Shown: positions 46,772 through 58,032 of the stretch, one piece after another
Layout of the letters: every line of letters starts with the position of its first letter
How positions within the stretch are numbered: position 1 is the first letter of the stretch
Source: Narthecium ossifragum
Taxonomy: Eukaryota > Streptophyta > Magnoliopsida > Dioscoreales > Nartheciaceae
Length of the DNA: 64,000 bases
Direction: 5' to 3'
Assembly: GCA_963920575.1 (NCBI GenBank)
Contig: OY986966.1
Location: 9,588,048-9,652,047 of the forward strand
Notes under the pieces: generated by a model
What the model was told of the DNA's origin: nothing
What the model saw: only the letters and a program-made list of their open reading frames with translations
Database searches by the model: none
Made by a program: the position numbers and the translations under genes

Positions 46772-47525
46772 CTAAATAGGGAGGCCATCGGGGATCCTGG
46801 AGGTGACGAAGGCGATGGCGGGGTGGGTGAGATGGATCAGGCAGGCGATCTCATCTGGCGTGGAGAGGGGATTGGCGGGGGAGAGGACTACGCCGATGGA
46901 GAGCAGAACGAAGTAGAGGACGGGGACATGGAGGTGGGAAGGGGAGAGCACCAAGGCAACCTCGCCTCGAGATAAACCTAAACCTTCCCGAGATCGGAGG
47001 GCGGAGGCGAGAGACCGGACCTGGGAGACGAACTCCGGGAAGGAAATGAAGGCCCCGGTGGCAGCGTCGACGAAGGCGGGGGCGGAGGGGAGAGGGGATT
47101 GGAGGAGGGAGAGAGCGTAGGAGGCGGTGGAGAGGGGAAGTGTCTCCGGCGGGAGCTGCGCCTCTACGCCGATGGAGAGCAGAGCGAAGTAGAGGACGGG
47201 GACATGGAGGTGGGAAGGGGAGAGCACCAAGGCAACCTCGGGCAACCTCGCCTCGAGATAAACCTAAACCTTCTCGAGATCGGAGTACGGAGGCGAGAAA
47301 CCGGACTTGGGAGACGAACTCCGGGAAGGAAATGGAGGCCCCGGTGGCGGCGTCGATGAAGGCGGGGGCGGAGGGGAGAGGGGAGTGGAGGAGGGAGAGA
47401 GCGTAAGAGGCGGTGGAGAGGGGAAGTGTCTCCGGCGGGAGCTGCGCCTCTACGCCGATGGAGAGCAGAGCGAAGTAGAGGACGGGGACATGGAGGTGGG
47501 AAGGGGAGAGCACCAAGGCAACCAC
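46772..47525 (-). pseudogene. 4-coumarate:CoA ligase-like N-terminal fragments, tandemly repeated
   Basis: On the minus strand the frames read the N-terminal part of the 4CL-like acyl-CoA ligase family: LPLSTASYALSLL, FVDAATGAFISFPEFVSQVR, GEVALVLSPSHLHVPVLYFA, LSPANPLSTPDEIACLIHLT. The fragment recurs in units starting on the plus strand at 46892 (276 bp), 47168 (286 bp, with a 10-bp GGGCAACCTC duplication) and 47454 (partial to 47525). The unit at the left goes on furthest, to IAFVTSRIPDGLPI. The AMP-binding core (SSGTTGLPKG region) is absent, so no active enzyme can be made. The source is probably an OPCL1-like or 4CL-like host gene elsewhere. Confidence 0.82.
46892..47525. repeat. tandem repeat of about 280 bp, 2.25 copies
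   Basis: Units start GCCGATGGAGAGCAG at 46892, 47168 and 47454, with few substitutions between them. Confidence 0.9.
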
Positions 47526-47861
47526 ACGGGTTGGCTAATATCCAATCACGTGAATATTTAGCATGGCTAAAATCAAATCAGATATATTACGTCACATGTC
47601 TAAATGTCACCATCAGCATTTATTCGTCTGACATAACATATGTTAGGTCAGCCGACTCGACCGGTCCGCCCGGGTTCGCTCGGTCCATCTCGGTTCGCTC
47701 GGGCCGTCGTTAGACCGGCAGACGGCAGGTGAACGGAGGCATCAATTAAAAATGGTTCGAGAAACATAGGTATTCAATGCTTACTTTTGAAAACACGGGT
47801 ATCACGTAAAAATTTGCCTGAAAACGCAGGTACCAAACGCATACTTTACCCATCAAACATA

Positions 47862-48027
47862 TATTGACAACATTAAAACAATTATTAGGACTAACATGTG
47901 TTGCGCCGCTCGATGGAAGCACCTTTTTGCTCCATTGTTTGCCGTCTTAGTGCACCCTCATGAATGCTAAAAAAAGTGAGGAGGGCTTACTGTAGCTTAT
48001 GCTTCACTAGCCCAAGAATTAGGGATG
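47862..48027. other. old LTR-like tail and hAT-like left end
   Basis: Continues the sequence left of the second Pack-MULE, then TTAGGGATG, the start of the hAT-like element that resumes at 60258. Confidence 0.4.
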
Positions 48028-49469
48028 TCCAATGATAAGACGTGAAAAGTGCACAGATCACCCTTTTACCTGGGTTTCGTTAGTTTATGAGCAATACTAT
48101 TTTGATTGTCTTCTCCCCATTTCAAGTATTAGGAACCTCAGCGAAGGTTAGATCAAGTTTAGTGCTAAAACGAACAAATAAAGAACCTGTTAGGAGTAAA
48201 GGAGCAAAGATGGGTCATCTTTGACATCAAAACTGTACCTTCTCAGGAAGAACCAAATGATGTACCATACATTGTTGGAAAGCTCTTGAAGTCTAGTTTC
48301 TGGAGAATTTTATGATTCATGATTCCGAGTTTCGTAGAAGAAGTTACGATATTTTTAGTACCAATAGCGCAGTCTGAATGGCAAAAGAGTAAATACGCAG
48401 AACAAAGGATGGATCATCCTCCCCTAAAGGATCGATCATTGCACTGTAGCAGAGACGACAAAGTGCCATATTTTACATGATCTATCATTTCCTATCGAAT
48501 GATCGATCATACTGATGTGCTGTCGCAGGCACTCAAAAATAAATCCAATACTCGTTAAAATAAATGTAGTAGTGCGAGTACGAGTCGATCCCACGAAGAG
48601 TGTTCAGTCTAGTTTTGTGCTTAGTAAACAAAGATAGGGGGGTTTTAAACGTGAGGAAACAATAAAGAAATAATCTAAATAAAAGAAACAAAGTGAATCA
48701 AGAGAACAAACCTTGGTCTGAGTCAACATCCACCATCGGAATCCAACAACTGATCATAGATGCAAGTATCAATCAATTCATACCATGAATATTCACCGTT
48801 CGAATGAAATCCGAATCTCTCCTCAATCATAGTTAATTAGAAACAAGCGATTTAATCAACCCTAACTACTAGACAACCTAAGACAAGCGCTGTAGATTTA
48901 ATCTAGTAGCAGCGTTAAGAATAGGGAGATCGATGAAGCTAAACAACACAAGCACAAGTGGTTGCATTTAATCTAGTTGAATATTCTTCCTAAGATCTAA
49001 CAAGATCTGATCAGCAGTAAATTATTAGATCCTAGTTGCTTCGCAGATTAGAGGGATCAAACAATTCCGGATTTGATATCCAACCTAGCAGTAAATCGCA
49101 ATGAATAATAAACTAGTAGCGCTCCTAGCAATTAGACAAGACAATCATGAAGATTTAATCACAGAAGAACATCCAATACTCATGTATAAACTGAACAATA
49201 AAAATAGATTAGATCTCACAGTTTCATTGATTCCGAGGTTTCAGTCTCCTCGACCAAGGATCAAGATTTAGCCACGCAGGGCCATCGAGAACAATCCTCA
49301 AAAGATTCTAATAAAGAAAATAAAACCTAGAAAAAATATAAATGAGGAGAAAGAGCAGCCAAAAGAGTCCAAGAATCCCCCCTCAAACCCTAGAAAGAGT
49401 CCTATTTCTAGCCTCAAGTGTATCCACCCTCGGATTAGATCACAATTGTCGATTTTATTCACTGGGGAA

Positions 49470-49900
49470 AGTCCGATCGATCGGATCTTGGATGCTGGAT
49501 CGATCGGTCTCATTAAAATCTTCAACTTCTATTCACGCCCGAGCCCGATCGATCGGACTAAGGGAGTCGGATCGATCGATTTCGTAAAAATCCTTCGTCT
49601 CTGGCTCTTCCCGAGTTCGATCGATGGATGGATCGATCGAACTGTGTTCCTCTAAAAAGCATACATTCTGTCACCCTTTAATTCCCAAGTCCGATCAATC
49701 GAATTATGAGTGTTGGATCGATCGGTTGAGTAAAAATCCGCTGTTTTTGACTTTTTCCGAGTCCGATCGATCGGACCATTGGTGTCCAATCGATCGGACC
49801 CCATAGGAGCGATGGAGAGATCGATCGGATGCGTTGTGGCTGAAAAACTCATGTTCTGTCACGTTTTTGCGTGGTCCGATCGATCGGCGGATCGCTCGGA
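49470..49900. repeat. CCGATCGATCGG palindrome array (left LTR copy)
   Basis: About eleven sites of the form (C/G)GATCGATCGG, often in facing pairs 10-30 bases apart. The matching array in the other LTR is at 54148-54580. Confidence 0.88.
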
Positions 49901-50239
49901 CTTCTAGCTTATTTTCCTTTCTGCCATTCAGACTGCGCATCGGTACTGAAATTACTGTAACTTCCTCTAGGAAACTCGGAATCACGAACCGTAAAATTCT
50001 CCAGAATCTAGACTTCAAGAGCTTTCCAACCATGTATGGTACATCCTCTGATTCTTCATGAGCAGGTACAGATAAATCTTTAAAGTTGATCCATGCACTC
50101 TTTTCAGCTTCTTTTCGACTTAAGGACTTCAATTGCATCCTAAATCAAAATATAAGAATAATGAGTGTATTTAGGAACTAAATAAGCACAGGAGACTAAG
50201 TATTAAGGGATAAAAATATAACATTATGCATTCTCATCA

Positions 50240-50252
50240 AATTCCCCCACAT
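50240..50252 (-). other. polypurine tract
   Basis: ATGTGGGGGAATT on minus, directly before the 3' LTR. Confidence 0.75.
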
Positions 50253-51858
50253 TTAGCTTTTGCTCGTCCTCGGGCAAAACTAAAATTCACTCTACTCAAG
50301 ATATCAAGGTTACAACGCCATCAACAAAGAACAATCAAGCTCTTCACAATTCATAACATATCATGAACAAACATTTTTAAACAACTTAAAAATCAATTAA
50401 TAATCATTTTCACTTGAATATGGAGCAAAATAAATAAGTAGACCTCACGGAAATAAACACTCAACTCTCATGTGTTTCAAGGGTATGTATTTCACTCCAA
50501 TTCATTCCAATGAAAATGATCTATCATAAGCTTGCATATCTTCTCATTCTCCACCACTAGAATCACATGCATCACACAAATCATAAGGACTTCAAAAGGT
50601 TGTAATGGGGTTTAGGATTAAGGTGGAAAATATTTGGGAATGTAGCTCAAAAGCCAATGGAACTAATGGAGCAAAAATGCATCAATAAGACATGTACAAC
50701 CAATCACTCCATTCAACAACTTTCTTCAACTTGGCTTAAAAGTACTCAAATAATGTACCATTACCACATTGGCAAAGATATTGCTCACAGGAATAATTTT
50801 TAACTGAAATAGTGAACAATCTTTTGCACAAACTTCCACCTTTGTAGATATCATACATAAACATCCCCCTTTCTTGGAATATTAGGAGGATTCATAAACA
50901 TATTTTGCAACATGAGAAACAATTTCCTCCTTCACTTTCTTCTTCTTTTTCTTTTTAGTTTTTTTTTTTCAAATATAGCCATACAACAAATCCAAACACC
51001 CCCACACTTGAACTTTCGCACCCATATATGTCATAATGATGATCAATGCTCCACTAGTTTTATGGCTTGGGTATCGGCAATATTTTTCAGGTTTAAGGCT
51101 TGTAATGTGGGTTAACAATGAAGTCAATAAAGCTCAAAGGTGTTTAGCAAAAGGAAAAATTAATTGTAAGGTAGGCTATTTGGCTTATGTAGCTTAAGAC
51201 AAAAAATGGCCTTAATCATGTTCATGTATACATATGTCAATGTGACCTCGAATAGAATCAAAGCAAGTTCTAGAGAAACAAATCCATGGAAGAATATCTC
51301 TCATGAAAGAAAATAATGAGACTGATATGAATGTGTCAGTCTAAAGGCTCAAAATCTCACCAGGTTTTGTCTACTAATTTAGTCACTACCATCTCAAGGA
51401 AAATAACTCAACTAATTAATTCCAAGTCGCAAAATTACTCATTCAATCATGTTATGAATATGTCAAGCTTAACTAATTCTTGCTCATGGCAAATGCAACC
51501 TTGATCTCCTCCCCCACACTTGAAACTGACATTGTCCCCAATGTAAGGTGGAATACAAAGAAAAGCAAAAATGACTAAAAAGAGAAAGGAACGAACTCCC
51601 CTTGGGTTACCTCCCAAGCAGCGCCTTTGTTTATTGTCATTGGCTCGAATTCACGCTTCTTCCTTGAATACTATGGGAGTCGCCAAACTTTGACTTTCCA
51701 TGATCACCGTGGCTGGGCGAATTCTTCAGGTATGATAGGGAATGCTCGATCACCTAAAAACAAAAGCAAAGCAAAGCAAAACAAAAGCAAACATGCAAGC
51801 ACATAACCTAAAAATAATTCAAGCACTCTCAAGCACACAAGAAAGTAAATAAAACAAA

Positions 51859-53007
51859 CTAAACTACTATATACAATAGAAAAAATTTTAATCGTGCCCT
51901 CGATGGCCGTTCTCTAGCACGATGGTATGCAAAATCACTGGGTGCTATAATCTGAATATTTAACCTCAATAATGCTAGCAAGGTTAATTTAACATATGAA
52001 CTCAAGTGGCATATTTCAAAACTGAGATTTAGCTTTTCCATACTAACACCAGCAAACAACATAGCTAGATCTCTCAAACAAAAATGCATGTCATCATGGT
52101 GATCAGGAAGAAAGGAGTCAACATTCTGCTCAACTATAATCGAATCATCCATTGAACTATTAATAATGTCGTCGTTCGGAATGTCAAAGATGTCAAGATT
52201 ACATGATCGAAAATAAATCCGTCGAGATATGAAAATATCTACTAAGGTCATCTCCTTTTTAACCACTAATGAAGATGAGATAGTCACAGGAAATATACCT
52301 CGTGGCGTAACAGGAATGCTTTCAACTTTAGCTAGAGGAGGTTCTTCGAATAAGTGCTCCTGGTATTCTCGGCGGTCGATTGGCCTAGACTGGACAGCTT
52401 CTTCATCTGCATTTTGTAGAAATTCCCTCGAAGCATCTCCAACCGTTTGAGAGGGTAATTTTCCCGAATTTTGCGCCACTATCTTGGTGATTGCAGTCGC
52501 CATCTGGCCTACCTGATGTTCTAATCTTTGAATACTAGCCTTCGTCTCCTGTTGAAATTGCGAAGTATTAGTAGTAAGAGATTGAACTAAATCTTCCAAA
52601 GATGGCTCTTGCTGTGACTGAGCAATGAAGAGGTTCTCAACTTTATCATGTTCCCTAGGGAATCTTTCCTCCCAAGAATTACGCATTTCTCTAAAGGAAT
52701 TAGTATTTTCTTCCATTTCCTTCAGAATCTCTTGCATTTGTGCTTGAAACTGCCGACTAGGGTAGGTATGACCTCTAAAATCCGAGTTATAAGAATATGA
52801 ATATGAATCATAGGCGGGGTTTGAGAAATCATGAAACTGCCAACTAGGGTCGGTATGATCTCTAAAATCCGAATTAGAAGAATATGAATATGAATCATAG
52901 GCCGGGTTTGAGAAACCATATGTGTCATTATTGTAAACGGGTTCTTAACCAAAAGACAAATCATCATTCCATATGTAACCCGGTGGCATATCATAATTCG
53001 GGTCCAT
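51859..53007 (-). pseudogene. gag-like ORF of the 6.4-kb element, one stop
   Basis: The ATG at 53007 gives MDPNYDMPPGYIWNDD, then an in-frame TAA (52945-52947), then the frame is open to 51859 (382 codons in all). It contains a twice-repeated Tyr/Ser/Asn-rich unit (FSNPAYDSYSYS..NSDFR) and a coiled-coil-like region with LEHQVGQMATAITKI and LPSQTVGDASRE, which resembles the part of Athila gag after the zinc knuckle ([20 protein letters not shown] in the element at 10803). No zinc knuckle, protease or RT. The start resembles the leader ORF at 58033 (NYIPPG, then NDTY.FSNP.YDS). Function is unknown; it may be a reduced gag. Confidence 0.6.
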
Positions 53008-53030
53008 ATATTCAAACCTTAGAAACTATA

Positions 53031-53120
53031 TTATTTTTTTATTTTTTTATTATTTTTATTATTTTATTATTTTATTATTTTATTATTTTATTATTTTATT
53101 TTTTTTATTTTTTTATTTTT
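53031..53120. repeat. AT-rich low-complexity (TTTTATTA)n
   Basis: T-rich repeat with regular A bases, close to the PBS of the 6.4-kb element. Confidence 0.9.
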
Positions 53121-53167
53121 TGATGAAAATAAAGATCACTATAAGCACAAAAATCAACTAGAATCAC

Positions 53168-53185
53168 TCCCCGGCAACGGCGCCA
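53168..53185 (-). other. primer binding site, tRNA-Asp
   Basis: The same 18 bases as at 22823-22840, five bases inside the 5' LTR edge. Confidence 0.92.
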
Positions 53186-54079
53186 AAATTTGATGTGCTG
53201 TCGCAGGCACTCAAAAATAAATCCAATACTCGTTAAAATAAATGTAGTAGTGCGAGTACGAGTCGATCCCACGAAGAGTGTTCAGTCTAGTTTTGTGCTT
53301 AGTAAACAAAGATAGGGGGGTTTTAAACGTGAGGAAACAATAAAGAAATAATCTAAATAAAAGAAACAAAGTGAATCAAGAGAACAAACCTTGGTCTGAG
53401 TCAACATCCACCATCGGAATCCAACAACTGATCATAGATGCAAGTATCAATCAATTCATACCATGAATATTCACCGTTCGAATGAAATCCGAATCTCTCC
53501 TCAATCATAGTTAATTAGAAACAAGCGATCTAATCAACCATAACTACTAGACAACCTAAGACAAGCGCTGTAGATTTAATCTAGTAGCAGCGTTAAGAAT
53601 AGGGAGATCGATGAAGCTAAACAACACAAGCACAAGCGGTTGCATTTAATCTAGTTGAATATTCTTCCTAAGATCTAACAAGATCTGATCAGCAGTAAAT
53701 TATTAGATACTAGTTGCTTTGCAGATTAGAGGGATCAAACAATTCCGGATTTGATATCCAACCTAGAAGTAAATCGCAATGAATAATAAACTAGTAGCGC
53801 TCCTAGCAATTATACAAGACAATCATGAAGATTTAATCACAGAAGAACATCCAATACTCATGTATAAACTGAACAATAAAAATAGATTAGATCTCACAGT
53901 TTCATTGATTCCGAGGTTTCAGTCTCCTCGACCAAGGATCAAGATTTAGCCACGCAAGGCCATCGAGAACAATCCTCAAAAGATTCTAATAAAGAAAATA
54001 AAACCTAGAAAAAATATAAATGAGGAGAAAGAGCAGCCAAAAGTGTCCAAGAATCCCCCCTCAAACCCTAGAAAGAGTC

Positions 54080-54089
54080 CTATTTATAG
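54080..54089 (-). promoter_or_regulatory. TATA box in the 5' LTR
   Basis: CTATAAATAG on minus. In the other LTR the same place (about 49402-49411) reads CTAGAAATAG, so only the 5' LTR keeps the consensus. Confidence 0.75.
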
Positions 54090-55043
54090 CCTCAAGTGTA
54101 TCCACCCTCGGATTAGATCACAATCGTCAATTTTATTCACTGGGGAAAGTCCGATCGATCGGATCTTGGATGCTGGATCGATCGGTCTCATTAAAATCTT
54201 CAACTTCTATTCACGCCCGAGCCCGATCGATCGGACTAAGGGTGTCGGATCGATCGATTTCGTAAAAATCCTTCGTCTCTGGCTCTTCCCGAGTTCGATC
54301 GATGGATGGATCGATCGAACTGTGTTCCTCTAAAAAGCATATGTTCTGTCACCCTTTAATTCCCAAGTCCGATCGATCGAATTATGAGTGTTGGATCGAT
54401 CGGTTGAGTAAAAATCCGTTGTTTTTGACTTTTTCCGAGTCCGATCGATCGGACCATTGGTGTCGGATCGATCGGACCCCATAGGAGCGATGGAGGGATC
54501 GATCGGATGCGTTGTGGCTGAAAAATGCATGTTCTGTCACGTTTTTGCGTGGTCCGATCGATCGGCGGATCGCTCGGACTTCAGCTTATTTTCCTTTCTG
54601 CCATTCAGACTGCGCATCGGTACTGAAATTGCCGTAACTTCCTCTAGGAAACTCGGAATCACGAACCGTAAAATTCTCCAGAATCTAAACTTCAAGATAT
54701 TTCCAACCATATATGGCACATCCTCTGGTTTTTCATGAGCAGGTACAGATAAATCTTTAAAGTTGATCCATGCACTCTTTTTAGCTTCTTTTCGACTTAA
54801 GGACTTCAATTGCATCCTAAATCAAAATATAAGAATAATGAGTGTATTTAGGAACTAAATAAGCACAGGAGACTAAGTATTAAGGGATAAAAATATAACA
54901 TTATGCATTCTCATCACATACTCAGGTGCAGCCAATTTTTTGGGTTCAAATGATCAATCTTTACCCCTAAAGGATCGATCCTTTGATAGTAGTTAAGCAA
55001 AATCAAATGCCCAGATCTAATCCGAGTTAAGAGGATACCTATG

Positions 55044-55053
55044 CTATAAATAG
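55044..55053 (+). promoter_or_regulatory. TATA box of the 12-kb element's 5' LTR
   Basis: CTATAAATAG followed by CTCTCTAGACTCTCTC-rich leader and later GATGAGTAGCTAA. Confidence 0.75.
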
Positions 55054-56236
55054 GCATGTTCTAGGGTTTTTGGAGGGCGCTTGTTCCTCTCTGAGGGGTG
55101 CTCTCTAGACTCTCTCTTGGCTGCTTGGAGGCCAAGGAGAGGGAGCTATCTTTCTTAGTTTCTTTTTTCTCTTTTTAACTTTTCTTTTTAGAATCTTTCG
55201 GGAGGAAATCCATGACGGAAGAGCTTCATCAACCTTCATCCATGGATCAACCCTAAAGATGAGTAGCTAAACTTTTTACCATGGGATTCGTATGATGTAA
55301 CTAGGGTTTCTATTAGGGATTCCTAAGATTTAGAGCTTGTATACCTATTTGAATGATTTGTATGGATCGATCTTAATTTCATTATAAACTTGGTGTGATT
55401 TTATTATTAGTGGATGAATGATTTGTTCATTTATGCCCTTGATCTAGGTCTTGAGCATGTTAGAGCTTGAGATTAGAGATTCTCATCAAAACATTCATGC
55501 TAGAACCATGAATGTGATAATTTTCTTCTCGAGATTAAGAGTCTTGTGATGTTAGAACCATTACACGTAATGCTAGAACCATATGACCAATTCTTAATCC
55601 GTTATTCATCTTAATTCAAGATTAGAGATTTCATAGTGCTAGAACCACTAGGGTAACTGCTAATTCTTGATACATTCTATTTGACGACCTCAAGGTGCTA
55701 GAACCATCTTGATCTTACACCTAAATCCATATTATATTATTTTATCGCGATGAATTCATCCTGATCAGAGGATTCATTAGCGGTGATTATAACTAATCAT
55801 TAGATCACTGACTTTTAGATAATTGCTCTCATCGACAAGAGATCCTAATCGGAATTTGTTGAGTGATAGGGAGAACTAGCCATTCACCTATCAACCAATA
55901 GGAAAACCAATTAGTTTGGTTAGCTCGTTCTATTCCTAGGAAGACATGGTAGAATCCTAGTTATTGATTAAGAATTCCTTGATACCTTGTCTCATATTTA
56001 TCAACTCTTTAGTATAAAGTTAGTTTAATTCCAATTCTGAAACTTTTCTCAACTTATTGGTAGGAATAGTTAGATTGAGTTTAGTAGTTTAATTATTTTC
56101 CTACGCATTCCCTATGGATTCGACTTGGATTCACTGCTATCTATCCCCAAAGTAGTTAGTTAGTAGTTTGAATATAAATTTATAATTTTGGTCAGACTTC
56201 TTAAGCCGCGACACTTTTCAAGCGCTATCAAAATTT

Positions 56237-56254
56237 TGGCGCCGTTGCCGGGGA
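56237..56254 (+). other. primer binding site, tRNA-Asp
   Basis: TGGCGCCGTTGCCGGGGA six bases after the LTR end GCGCTATCA. Confidence 0.92.
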
Positions 56255-56392
56255 GTGCTATAGGAGATGATTGAATTGCTTTACTTAGTCTAATATTCGT
56301 TATAAATATCTTTAGTTTAAATTTTGTTTCATATCTAAAACAAAAAAAGATTTGTACTTACATTGCTATATCTTCTTGTTGTTAGGAAACAC

Positions 56393-57911
56393 TGATAAGA
56401 CTTGAAAAGTGCACAAAACACCCTTGTAATTTAGCTTTGTTGGTCTCTGAGCAATGCTTCACTGACTACTTTTATCCCATTTCAGGTATAACAGACCCTA
56501 CTAGGAGTTAGATCAACTTTGGAGCTAAAAGAAGCGTATTCTGGCAATTCTGACGAGTCAGATCGATCCTCCTCTACTGGAGCAATCGATCCGACTCAAC
56601 CAGCACGTGGACAAAGAACAAGCGTAAGGATCGATCGGACTCAACATGACGGATCGATCCTCCATAGGACGTAGCATAACAACAATGGAAAGATCGATCG
56701 GACTCAATAGGTCCTATCAATCCTTCTCGGGGCGTCAACAACAATCAAAGGAGTCGGATTGATCGTGCTCCATAGACGGATCGATCCGTTGAGGCCAGAA
56801 ATAAAGATCAACAACTTAGATCTAATCCGGGGGAAGATGCTTCCTAGGATATAAGTAGTCAATGTTTAGGGATTTTTGGGGGGCTTTTCCATACCTTTTT
56901 GGAGAGAGTTTTCCTGTCCTTCTTCTATACTTTTCTTCGACGATTCTTCGGAGGAGATCCATGGCGGGAGGAGATAATCGACTTCCACCTATGGATCGGC
57001 CCCTAAAGATGAGTAGCTAAAACCCTAACCATGGGATTCTTATGATGTAGCTAGGGTTTTTACTAGGGATTTCTTAGATCTAGGACTTGTATACATTGGT
57101 GTTTGGCTTATATGGATTGATTTCTATTTTCTTCATACTTTGGTGTCGATTTCTTGCTGGATGTATGGATTGTTCTGGTTTGCACTTGATTCTAGAGCTT
57201 GCGTATGCTAGGGCTTGGATTGGATTCATCCAAATAAGAGGACCATGCTAGTTCCATGATATCTCGGATGAAATCTTCTTCGTGATTAGGGATTGTATAG
57301 TGCTAGTCCTACTATAGTAGTGCTAGTCCCACTACGTTCCATCCCTAATCCTTCATACATCCTACCTTTATAGTTTTGGCTATCAAGATGTTAAACCCAT
57401 CTTGATCTTACTCCTAAATCCATATCCGTACTACTATTTGCGATGAATTCATCCTAATAAGAGGGTTCATTAGCAGTGAACGTAACTAATCATTCAGTCA
57501 CTGATAATTAGATTTTTGTTCTTGCCAACAAGAAATCCTAATCAGAACTTGTTGAGTAATAAGGAGAACTACCATTCACTTATCAACTATTAGGAAGCCA
57601 TTCATCGTGTTTGCGTGCCCTGATCTTAGGAAGACTTGGTAGAACCTTAATTACTGATTAAGAATCATGTGGTCTCTTCTCTTATATTTCTAAATCCTTT
57701 AGTATAAGTTTAGTTTAATATTAATCCGTAATCTCGCCCAACTCCTTTGTAGGAAACTTGCTAAGTGTTCAATCTCAATCACCTTAATCCCTGTGGACTC
57801 GACTCAGACTCTCCGCTATCTACTAGTTTCTTAATAGTTACAGTAGAGCACCGGAAATTTTAGTAATTTTGGTTGGACTTGTTAAGCTGCGACACTTTTC
57901 AAGTTGTATCA
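56393..57911 (+). mobile_element. solo LTR of a sister family
   Basis: Starts TGATAAGACTTGAAAAGTGC and ends ACACTTTTCAAGTTGTATCA, like the 12-kb element's LTR but diverged. It has GATATAAGTAG (about 56848) as a TATA-like site and GATCGATC sites at 56555-56795. Flanks are AACAC (56388-56392) and GACGC (57912-57916), a target duplication with two G/A differences. No PBS follows it. Confidence 0.7.
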
Positions 57912-58032
57912 GACGCCGACATGAGGAGAATCACCGGTCTATTGTCGACGACGGACGTCTCGTGCTTGGACCAACCCCTTGTAACGTATTCCTAACTTTT
58001 TGCTTGGTCCTTGTTTAATTAATTAGTTATAC

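Larger units (their letters stand above)
46486..47851. mobile_element. Pack-MULE with 4CL-like gene fragments (1366 bp)
   Basis: Long inverted termini: GGGTAAAGTATGTATTTGG..AACGGCGGCCCGAGCG at the left and its inverse ending CATACTTTACCC at the right, about 160 bp each. The flanks carry a 10-bp target duplication ATCAAACATA (46476-46485 and 47852-47861). The interior holds tandem copies of a fragment of an acyl-activating enzyme gene and no transposase. Confidence 0.9.
48513..54916 (-). mobile_element. non-autonomous Gypsy LTR element (6.4 kb)
   Basis: LTRs 48513-50239 (1727 bp) and 53191-54916 (1726 bp), nearly identical, TGATGTGCTG..TTCTCATCA on plus. The perfect target duplication is CATAC (48508-48512 and 54917-54921). 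It is read on minus: 5' LTR right, tRNA-Asp PBS at 53168-53185, PPT at 50240-50252. The 2.95-kb interior holds one ORF and no protease, RT or integrase, so it must borrow enzymes from an autonomous relative. Confidence 0.93.

Noticed and set aside
46757..47713. plus-strand frames in the second Pack-MULE
   Set aside because: Antisense of the 4CL-like fragments, which match a known family on minus.
49470..49900. CRISPR-like array
   Set aside because: Short palindromes with uneven spacing inside an LTR, repeated in the partner LTR; plant DNA.
52884..53123. plus-strand frame ending in Phe/Ile/Leu runs
   Set aside because: Translation of the T-rich low-complexity tract; not a membrane protein gene.
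56393..57911. 5' LTR of a further complete element
   Set aside because: No PBS after 57911 and no partner LTR; fits a solo LTR better despite the imperfect duplication.
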